A stretch of 27,139 nt of DNA from an uncultured Campylobacter sp. (GTDB taxonomy: Bacteria; Campylobacterota; Campylobacteria; Campylobacterales; Campylobacteraceae). Position 1 is the stretch's first letter, and each line of letters opens with the position of its first letter. Location: assembly GCF_938030815.1 (NCBI RefSeq), contig NZ_CALHII010000160.1:1-27139 (forward strand), read 5' to 3'. Below, piece by piece: positions 21,319 to 27,139 of this stretch. The notes under the pieces are model-generated. The model searched no databases and was not told the origin of the DNA. It was given only the letters and a program-made list of their open reading frames with translations. The position numbers were made by a program, and so were the translations under genes.

Positions 21319-23643
21319 ATGAAAGCAAAGCGAAATCTTATAGTTAAAATTTTAGCCGCTTCGACTTTTATCTGCGAAATTTGCGCGGCGACTCAAAATT
21401 TTTCGCCTACCAAAGATACCGCAAAATCGCTGAAAGAGGATGAAATTTTAATCCTTAAAAGCGATCTTGCCGCTGCCAAAAAACATGGCGGCGCGCTGCA
21501 AGAGCTAAATTTAGAGGAGAGGGAGCTTGCAAAAAATGCGCTTAAGCTCCCATTTGAAATTTACGAGCTGCGCCTTTCTGAGGATCAAAATACGCTCTTT
21601 GGTTTGGGCGACGACAAGGGCGGTATCGTCCTGATCGATGTTACCGAGCCGCGCACTCTAAGGTTTGCGGGCATATTTTCCTTTCCGCAGCATGAGTTTG
21701 ATCCCGCTTACATAGATATCGCGCAGAGCAAAGACGGCAAAAGTCTATTCGTCGCCGATCCTAATTTCGGAATTTATAAACTGGATCTTAGCGACCGAAG
21801 GGATATTAAAATTTCGGCTCGGCTTGAAGCGCGATTTGTAAATAAAATAGAGCTTTTAGCCGACGGACGCACCCTCTTTGCGAAGGATTTTTTTAGCACC
21901 CTTACCGCCTATGACGTAAAAGATGATAAATTTACGCAGCTTGCTTATTTTATCGCCCCTTCCAAAGTCACTAAGCAGGAATACGATTACGCCTGCGTGC
22001 CGCATAGATTATCCGAAATAAAGGAGCTCGGCGATCTGAAACTGCTCTCTGAGAATGAACTCTTGCTGGCAAGCTGGACGGGGTTTTATATTTTAGATAT
22101 ATCGGATATGAATAAGTACCGCGCAAATGCCGCGCAAAACTCCAATATCTTAAAGCAGATCCGTTATATCGCCCATCCGTATTTAGAAATCGATAAAATG
22201 GCGCTATCCAAAGACGGCAAGCGGGTATTTTCATCAAATTGGAGCGAATTTGGGCTATATGATTTAGGCGAAAATAACACGGCCCAATCAAGCGCGTATT
22301 ACAGCGGCGCGCATTTAAATAATTTTAAAGTCATAGAAGATCTAAATTTAGCCTACTTAGGCAAAAAAATATCCGAAAAGGGGGAGTTTCCAAGCGTGGA
22401 TCTGATCGATTTTAGCAACAAACTCGACCCCGCTCCGATAAAAAGATATCTCTTTCCGCAGAGCTTAAAAGGCGTAAGCGTCGAGTCTCGCGGCGAATAT
22501 CTATTCTTTTCCTATTTTACGAGAAACGGAGCGTTCATAAGCGGGCTTGATCGCGCTTCGTTAAGCTCTGCTGAAAAATCTGCTCAATCTGCGCAGATGC
22601 AAAATGAAATTTTAGCCGAAAAAAGCCCCGAAGAAAAAGGCGCGATCTGGGATCTTCCTTACGCTAAAAACGGCTTTCGAACCGTCGATAACATAATAAA
22701 ATCTCCGCAAGGATATCTACTCCTTGCAAGCGCGGACGACGAATACCGAGTCTCGCTAGTTGCGTTAAGCGAGCAGGGAGCGGAACTTTGGCGCAAAAAA
22801 TTAAATATGGTATCCGCAGCCAATATGCCGGTAGCGGCGATGGATTCATACGTGCTTTTGGATAATCAAATTTTAGACGCCAAAACGAAAAAGATAATCT
22901 ACGAATTTCCTCTTAAATTTAAAGAAGTAGCGAGCTTCGGCGATAAATTTGCCGCGATAGACGAAAACGACGATCTGCGCTTTTACGAGAGAGAAAAACT
23001 GCTATGGAAGAAAAAGCTAAATATCGCAAAGAGCAAAAGGCCGTTTGACGGCACCATGACAAAGATAGCCAAAATATCCGAAAGCGAGATCCTGCTCATC
23101 ATCGAAAAAGACGGATTTTTAAAATTTAACGCTAAGGGCGAGGAGCTTTGGCATAAGAGCGTAAATTTTAAGGAGAGCGGCGCCTCGGACGAGCTTGTAA
23201 TGGATCATGGGGCGCAACTGCTAAAAGCAAAGGACGGATCGATATTTCTATTGGCGAAATTCGGCGCAAATATCGCAAAATTCGATGCCTTAGGCAATGA
23301 AATTTGGAGAAAGCAAATTTGCGGAAGAGATCGCGACGTCTGCGATCTGCCCGACACGCTAAACGCAACCTATAAATTAGCAAACTACAAAGACGGACTA
23401 CTTTTGATCGGCGCAAACGACGCCTCGGAGGATCAGACGATATTTTTAGAGCTTGATTTGGACGGCAATATATTGCGTGAAAACAAAGCGAAATTGCAAG
23501 ACTTTTGGCTCAAAAGCGCCGTAAGTACGGATGACGGAGGCGTTTTAATAGGCGGAGACGCCCATAAAGACGATACCGTCATAATAAAAATTCGATCAAA
23601 CCTGCCGCTGGATCAACAAAAAATCAAAAATTTAAACAGATAA
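21319..23643 (+). CDS. Large exported protein, probable double beta-propeller
   Basis: The product has 774 residues with an N-terminal signal peptide (about residues 1-23), so it is exported. The first half shows repeated strands of the LVIVD or WD40-like type, such as GGIVLIDVTEPRTLRFAGIF and IYKLDLSDRRDIK, each about 45 residues apart. The second half shows PQQ-like patterns with a Trp after charged residues (AELWRKKLN, EKLLWKKKLN, EELWHKSVN, NEIWRKQICG). Two beta-propellers are therefore likely, suited to protein or ligand scaffolding rather than catalysis. The ATG has GAGG at 21308-21311 and lies 17 nt after slt, so it may act with the transglycosylase. No specific family is claimed. Confidence 0.85.
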   Translation: MKAKRNLIVKILAASTFICEICAATQNFSPTKDTAKSLKEDEILILKSDLAAAKKHGGALQELNLEERELAKNALKLPFEIYELRLSEDQNTLFGLGDDKGGIVLIDVTEPRTLRFAGIFSFPQHEFDPAYIDIAQSKDGKSLFVADPNFGIYKLDLSDRRDIKISARLEARFVNKIELLADGRTLFAKDFFSTLTAYDVKDDKFTQLAYFIAPSKVTKQEYDYACVPHRLSEIKELGDLKLLSENELLLASWTGFYILDISDMNKYRANAAQNSNILKQIRYIAHPYLEIDKMALSKDGKRVFSSNWSEFGLYDLGENNTAQSSAYYSGAHLNNFKVIEDLNLAYLGKKISEKGEFPSVDLIDFSNKLDPAPIKRYLFPQSLKGVSVESRGEYLFFSYFTRNGAFISGLDRASLSSAEKSAQSAQMQNEILAEKSPEEKGAIWDLPYAKNGFRTVDNIIKSPQGYLLLASADDEYRVSLVALSEQGAELWRKKLNMVSAANMPVAAMDSYVLLDNQILDAKTKKIIYEFPLKFKEVASFGDKFAAIDENDDLRFYEREKLLWKKKLNIAKSKRPFDGTMTKIAKISESEILLIIEKDGFLKFNAKGEELWHKSVNFKESGASDELVMDHGAQLLKAKDGSIFLLAKFGANIAKFDALGNEIWRKQICGRDRDVCDLPDTLNATYKLANYKDGLLLIGANDASEDQTIFLELDLDGNILRENKAKLQDFWLKSAVSTDDGGVLIGGDAHKDDTVIIKIRSNLPLDQQKIKNLNR

Positions 23644-23912
23644 ACTATCCGCAGCTTACCCTCCGCAAAGGCTGCGGCAGGTTTAAATTTAGCCTTCTTA
23701 CAGCTTGTTTGTGGCGATTTAAAATTTCGTAACTTCCGATATACAGGTCGCTGTTTAAATTTCGGCAAGTTTTAAATTTTAAATTTGCGCTTGCCGACTG
23801 CTCCGTTTTAGTTAAATTTAACGGCGTGGGACCTGCAAGCGCAAGATGATTTAATTTTACGATCTTAACTTTGCGCGAGCTTTGGCGGAATAAAATTTAG
23901 CGATCAAATTTA
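23644..23912. other. Convergent 3' spacer with inverted repeats
   Basis: This is the convergent spacer between the propeller gene (plus) and the gene ending at 23913 (minus). It holds an inverted repeat CCGCAGC (23649-23655) and GCTGCGG (23671-23677), with a 15-nt loop and no T-run. It also holds a second perfect 10-bp inverted repeat (23785-23794 and 23835-23844) around a 40-nt interior containing the palindrome GTTAAATTTAAC. Either may serve as a transcription end for both sides. No ORF was accepted. Confidence 0.5.
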
Positions 23913-24869
23913 CTATTTGAAAAGCCTTTTAATCCTGCCGAAAAGCGACTTTCCGCCGCCTGCGGAGGTTTCGTCTTCATGATCTTCTGTGGCGGAATTC
24001 TCGCTGCCGTCTTCTATCGTATCGCCACTGCACGGGACGGAATTCTCGCCGCCTGCCTTAATTGTGCCGCCGTCCGCTTCCATTGTACTTTCACTACCCG
24101 TCGCATTGACGCCGCGCAAGGTAAAATTCTCTCTGACCATCCTAACGCCTCCACCTGCCTTATCTCGCTGCATCGCCTCGCCGATCTGCTGTGCGGCGAT
24201 TTCCGCGTAGATCAGCGCGCCCTGAGTATCACAATTAAAAAGATTTGAAAACGACTCGGACCTATTAAGATCAATCGGATTGGGCTCAACCACCTCGGTA
24301 GCCTCAAGCAGCCCTACTCCAAGCTCGCGCGCCAAATTGAGCGCCTTTAAAAACACGGGCAAATTCTGCGCGTAAAACTCATCTACGGCGGATTTAACCT
24401 CGCCGCCCGCCTCATAATCGCGCAATAAATTTTGCACGCCGGCGGCGTTTAGATACGCGCCGCAGCAGTAGTTTTCGATGATCTCGTTGAGAATTTCGCC
24501 GCTAAACTCCGCTAGAAATTCCGCCGGCAAAACCTCGCGCCAATCGCTTATGTATGGTTTAAATTTAGAGCTTTGCTCCGCTAAAAAGCTAAACGCCGTA
24601 CCGCGCGTGTAAAAATACTCTCTAAAATAGCCCTGCGCCACGGCGAGGTGAAATCCGTGCGTTTTATTAAAAATGCCCCCTGTGCCGTACTGCAGCGCCG
24701 AGCGGAAGCCGTCCGCGTATTTTTCTACATAAAATTCATCCATCCCCGCTTCGCGCGCGATTTTAGCGATAGCCTCAAAATCGCCCTTTTGCGCAAGCTT
24801 TAGCGGCTTAAAATACCACTGCGAAATTTCATCTTTGCCGATCGCGTGATAGCTTATGTCGTAGCCCAC
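23913..24869 (-). CDS. Unknown conserved-looking protein with variable tail
   Basis: The 318-residue protein starts GYDISYHAIGKDEISQWYF and is mostly alpha-helical by composition up to about residue 245. It has no signal peptide or membrane segment, so it is probably cytoplasmic. It is not recognised. The last 70 residues form a low-complexity Glu/Gly/Ser tail with two ENS units encoded on GAATTC cores (23995 and 24040), then end in a basic GRIKRLFK. The GTG at 24869 is the start, with AAAAGGAG ending at 24877; the stretch between Shine-Dalgarno and start is a GA dinucleotide run. It follows the lipoprotein gene after 13 nt, so the two form an operon. Confidence 0.82.
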   Translation of the reverse strand: MGYDISYHAIGKDEISQWYFKPLKLAQKGDFEAIAKIAREAGMDEFYVEKYADGFRSALQYGTGGIFNKTHGFHLAVAQGYFREYFYTRGTAFSFLAEQSSKFKPYISDWREVLPAEFLAEFSGEILNEIIENYCCGAYLNAAGVQNLLRDYEAGGEVKSAVDEFYAQNLPVFLKALNLARELGVGLLEATEVVEPNPIDLNRSESFSNLFNCDTQGALIYAEIAAQQIGEAMQRDKAGGGVRMVRENFTLRGVNATGSESTMEADGGTIKAGGENSVPCSGDTIEDGSENSATEDHEDETSAGGGKSLFGRIKRLFK

Positions 24870-24882
24870 TCTCTCTCTCCTT

Positions 24883-25404
24883 TTAATCTTTCAGATCGAT
24901 CTGCGGCTGCCAATACAGCGACTTTGAAATTTTGCGAAATTTCATCGTGGCGCCCAGATCGTTTGAGGTGCGGTAGCTAAGCACCAGCTCGTCCTTATCG
25001 CTCTTAGGCGCGGTGATCTTGTAGCGGCTCGCCCACGCGATCTTAAAGAGCTCCTTTTGCAAAAGCGGATCGCCGTCGCTCAGCGGCACTACGTTTGCGT
25101 TTGCGCCGTTGATCTGCACCGCGAGGATCTGAATCTCTTTAGGATAGGAGGTGAGCAAAAACACCTCGTCCTCCGCGGCGTTTCTAAGCTCGGGCGCGAC
25201 GGGATTTAGATAGGTCGCCACTCCCAAATATCGATCGCCCGCGCGCACCGATTCAAATTTTTGCGTGTAAGCAAGAAACTCGTTTTTAAGCGGATCGTGA
25301 CGGGGATCGTTTGCGGAGCAGGAGTTTAAAAATAGCGCTAGCGCGGCTAGGAGCGAGCCCTTTAGCAGGCCGTTTAGCGCGCCGCTAAAATCAAATTTAT
25401 TCAT
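24883..25404 (-). CDS. Putative lipoprotein
   Basis: The protein has 173 residues with a lipoprotein signal: a hydrophobic stretch followed by the lipobox LNSC, making Cys29 the lipidated residue. Ser at +2 does not suggest inner-membrane retention, so outer-membrane attachment is plausible. The mature part is mixed alpha/beta with no recognised motif. The ATG at 25404 has AAGGAAG upstream. A gene for a lipoprotein in this position, beside mobB and fbp, is also remembered for C. jejuni (Cj0842). A TAAAAT on the minus strand at 25431-25436 may be its -10 box. Confidence 0.85.
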   Translation of the reverse strand: MNKFDFSGALNGLLKGSLLAALALFLNSCSANDPRHDPLKNEFLAYTQKFESVRAGDRYLGVATYLNPVAPELRNAAEDEVFLLTSYPKEIQILAVQINGANANVVPLSDGDPLLQKELFKIAWASRYKITAPKSDKDELVLSYRTSNDLGATMKFRKISKSLYWQPQIDLKD

Positions 25405-25468
25405 CGATCTTCCTTTGAAATTTTAGGCGCATTTTAACGAATTTTGCTTTTTAAAAGGCTAAATTCGC

Positions 25469-25474
25469 TACAAT
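25469..25474 (+). promoter_or_regulatory. -10 box of mobB operon
   Basis: TACAAT lies 29 nt before the ATG at 25504, with T-rich sequence upstream (25442-25452). It lies inside the longer open frame that begins at 25444 and so supports the shorter mobB start. Confidence 0.5.
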
Positions 25475-25503
25475 CGCTCATCTTAAAAAGCCGGATTTTA
25501 AAA

Positions 25504-25992
25504 ATGAAAAGACTTGCTATCGCATTTTCAGGCCCCTCCAACAGCGGCAAAACGACGCTAATATGCAAGATCGCTAAAATTTTTATCGCAAGCGGACTGC
25601 GAACTGCGATCGTAAAGCACGATCCCGGCGATAAGGCGCGCTTTGACGTAGAGGGCAAGGACAGCGCCAAATTTAGCGAGCTCGGCGCCGAGACCGTCGT
25701 GATGAGCCCGACGCGGACGAGCTATTTTTCGCAGCGCTGCATGCAAATCGACGAGGTCGTGCGGATGCTCGGAGAATTTGACATCCTGCTCGTAGAGGGG
25801 CTAAAGACGCTGCCGCTGCCGCGCATAAGCCTGTTTCGCTACAGGATCGATCCGGCGTATCTGCCCTTTTCGGACGCGATCGCTTCAAATTTAAGCGGCG
25901 AGCAGATGGATAAATTTTGCCGCGTAAATTTCGACATCAACGACGCTGCGGGCATTAGCGAATGGATCTTAAAAAACGCCAAAAAAATGTAA
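25504..25992 (+). CDS. mobB: Molybdopterin-guanine dinucleotide biosynthesis adaptor MobB
   Basis: MobB is a GTP-binding protein that assists MobA in attaching GMP to molybdopterin for enzymes such as formate dehydrogenase and nitrate reductase. The 162-residue product begins MKRLAIAFSGPSNSGKTTL, with Walker A GPSNSGKTT at residues 10-18. It shows KHDPGDKARFDVEGKDSAKF and LLVEGLKTLPLPRI, both characteristic. The frame is open to a TTG at 25444, but ATG 25504 gives the family N-terminus and lies downstream of the -10 box; the Shine-Dalgarno sequence is weak. It is first in an operon with fbp, which starts 9 nt after its stop. Confidence 0.93.
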   Translation: MKRLAIAFSGPSNSGKTTLICKIAKIFIASGLRTAIVKHDPGDKARFDVEGKDSAKFSELGAETVVMSPTRTSYFSQRCMQIDEVVRMLGEFDILLVEGLKTLPLPRISLFRYRIDPAYLPFSDAIASNLSGEQMDKFCRVNFDINDAAGISEWILKNAKKM

Positions 25993-26001
25993 AGGAATAA
26001 A

Positions 26002-26850
26002 ATGCAAGAGATCATAAAATCAATCCAAAATATCGCGCTACAAATCGCCGAGGAGCTGAAATACGCAGACTTCGGCTACACAGATCATCACAACAGCACG
26101 GGCGATACGCAGCTCAAACTCGACGTAAAGAGCGACGCCATAATCGAGGCGGAATTTCGCAAAAACCCGCTCGTGCGCGCGCTAATCAGCGAGGAGAAAG
26201 ATGAAATTTTAACGCTGCGAGAGGATGCGCGCCTAATCGTCGCTTACGATCCGCTCGACGGCTCTAGCTTGGTGGACGTAAATTTTGCTGTGGGCTCGAT
26301 ATTTGGCATCTACGAGGATGAAATTTCGCCCGCAAACTTAAAAGCGGCGATCTATTGCATCTACGGACCGCGCCTTGAAATGGTCGTTTGCGAGGACGCG
26401 CCGAAGCTCTACCGCCTAAATCGCGAGGGCAAATTTAGCTTCATAAAAGATCTACGACTGAACGAAAAAGGCAAACTAAACGCCACGGGTGCGACGCAAA
26501 AGGGCTGGAGCGAACCGCACCGAAAGCTCGTGCGCACGCTGTTTGACGAGGGCTACCGCCTGCGATACAGCGGTGCGATGGTAAGCGACCTGCATCAAAT
26601 TTTATTAAAAGGCGGCGGACTTTTCAGCTACCCCGCTACCAGCGACCATCCGCACGGCAAGCTTCGCGTAACCTTCGAGGTTCTGCCGTTTGCGTTCATC
26701 TTCGAGCGCGCGGGAGGCGCCACCAGCGACGGCGAAAACGGCTCGCTTTTGCAGCTAAAGATTGAAAAAATTCACCAAAGCAGCCCTTGCTTTTTCGGCT
26801 CGAAGTACGAGATCGCGAAGATGCATGAAATTTACGGCGGGAAAAACTGA
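26002..26850 (+). CDS. fbp: Fructose-1,6-bisphosphatase class I
   Basis: Fbp hydrolyses fructose-1,6-bisphosphate to fructose-6-phosphate, the committed step of gluconeogenesis, which is essential for asaccharolytic campylobacters when they build sugars. The 282-residue enzyme shows ISEEKDE (62-68), the metal site YDPLDGSSLVD (82-92), SGAMVSDLHQILLKGG with the substrate-binding region, and FIFERAGGATSDG. The length is that of the short class I form without long regulatory extensions. The ATG has AAAGGAA upstream. It is the second gene after mobB and overlaps the next start by one base. Confidence 0.97.
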   Translation: MQEIIKSIQNIALQIAEELKYADFGYTDHHNSTGDTQLKLDVKSDAIIEAEFRKNPLVRALISEEKDEILTLREDARLIVAYDPLDGSSLVDVNFAVGSIFGIYEDEISPANLKAAIYCIYGPRLEMVVCEDAPKLYRLNREGKFSFIKDLRLNEKGKLNATGATQKGWSEPHRKLVRTLFDEGYRLRYSGAMVSDLHQILLKGGGLFSYPATSDHPHGKLRVTFEVLPFAFIFERAGGATSDGENGSLLQLKIEKIHQSSPCFFGSKYEIAKMHEIYGGKN

Positions 26851-27059
26851 TGGCGGATACCGAAAACACCGCACCGCGCGACGTTTACGACGAAATTTTG
26901 GATAAAAGCTTGGCTGCGCTACAGGCGTGCCAAGCCGAGCACAACCTCACTAGCTGCCTGGAGTGCGAGAAGCTGCTAGATTGCGCAGTGCGCGACAAAT
27001 ACGTCAAGGCAGTTTATGAGAGCATGTCGCACGGCGCGACGGGGGATTTTTCGTTTTAA
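26850..27059 (+). CDS. Small Cys-rich protein of unknown function
   Basis: The protein has 69 residues, helical and acidic, with four Cys at positions 27, 36, 39 and 45 (C-x8-C-x2-C-x5-C) that could bind a metal or form two disulfides. No signal peptide is present, so it is cytoplasmic and a metal site is the likelier option. The ATG overlaps the fbp stop (TGATG), showing translational coupling with fbp. A small gene at this place is also remembered for C. jejuni (Cj0839c) before metG, so it is probably a real conserved gene. Confidence 0.85.
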   Translation: MADTENTAPRDVYDEILDKSLAALQACQAEHNLTSCLECEKLLDCAVRDKYVKAVYESMSHGATGDFSF

Positions 27060-27139
27060 ATTTAGCTATTGCGATCGCGGAATTTTACGAAGCGGACTGC
27101 TTAAAGCTCTTGCGGCGCGAGATTTTCGCGAAGCAGACT

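Noticed and set aside
25444..25992. Longer form of MobB starting at TTG 25444
   Set aside because: The added residues are not family-like, the likely -10 box lies inside the extension, and ATG 25504 gives the standard MobB N-terminus.
27067..27139. Imperfect direct repeat at the window end (GAATTTTACGAAGCGGACT and GATTTTCGCGAAGCAGACT)
   Set aside because: There are only two degenerate copies at the window edge; too short and incomplete to interpret.

Overview
The window looks like chromosomal DNA of a Campylobacter with relatively high GC. Evidence: Campylobacter-type proteins (GltX, YggT, Slt, MobB, class I Fbp, Psd), promoters with a TATAAT -10 box behind spaced T-tracts and no clear -35 box, many TTG and GTG starts, and a very frequent AAATTT word. 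C. gracilis, C. rectus or C. showae would fit; the sequence alone does not decide. No rRNA, tRNA, IS element, phage gene or CRISPR array was seen.

Layout. 1-991: the 3' end of a TonB-dependent outer-membrane receptor. 1360-2754: creD, followed by a terminator. 3054-4061: tsaD. 4186-5231 (minus): an AT-richer islet with two related orphan genes and a possible 32-codon ORF. 5556-6737 (minus) and 6792-7421 (plus): divergent queC and ybeY. 7520-9985 (minus): a second AT-richer islet with a gene relic, two tandem secreted paralogues and a membrane-anchored protein. 10267-11190 (minus): a membrane protein of unknown role. 11310-14592 (minus): a pilin-like gene followed by priA. 14675-17926 (minus): a tight operon mscL, Crp/Fnr-type regulator, membrane metallophosphoesterase, psd. 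18041-23643 (plus): gltX, yggT, slt and a large beta-propeller-like protein. 23913-25404 (minus): a lipoprotein and an unknown protein. 25504-27059 (plus): mobB, fbp and a small Cys-rich protein. From memory, much of the right half resembles the C. jejuni Cj0839c-Cj0847 neighbourhood, with the propeller gene and the 318-residue gene as additions.

The most unusual signal is in housekeeping genes. queC, ybeY, priA (twice) and psd all carry large in-frame, low-complexity insertions between otherwise intact conserved blocks. In priA the insertion is an 18-bp tandem array built on a GAATT/AAATT core that keeps phase for about 500 bp. In queC the same core recurs at 27-bp and then 21-bp spacing, and it is read in two different codon frames within one gene. 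In ybeY it recurs at irregular multiples of 3 bp. This points to expansion acting on DNA and tolerated in protein surface loops, rather than selection for one peptide. The two AT-richer islets, with tandem paralogues, a mosaic conserved core and a gene relic, are the other accessory-type regions.
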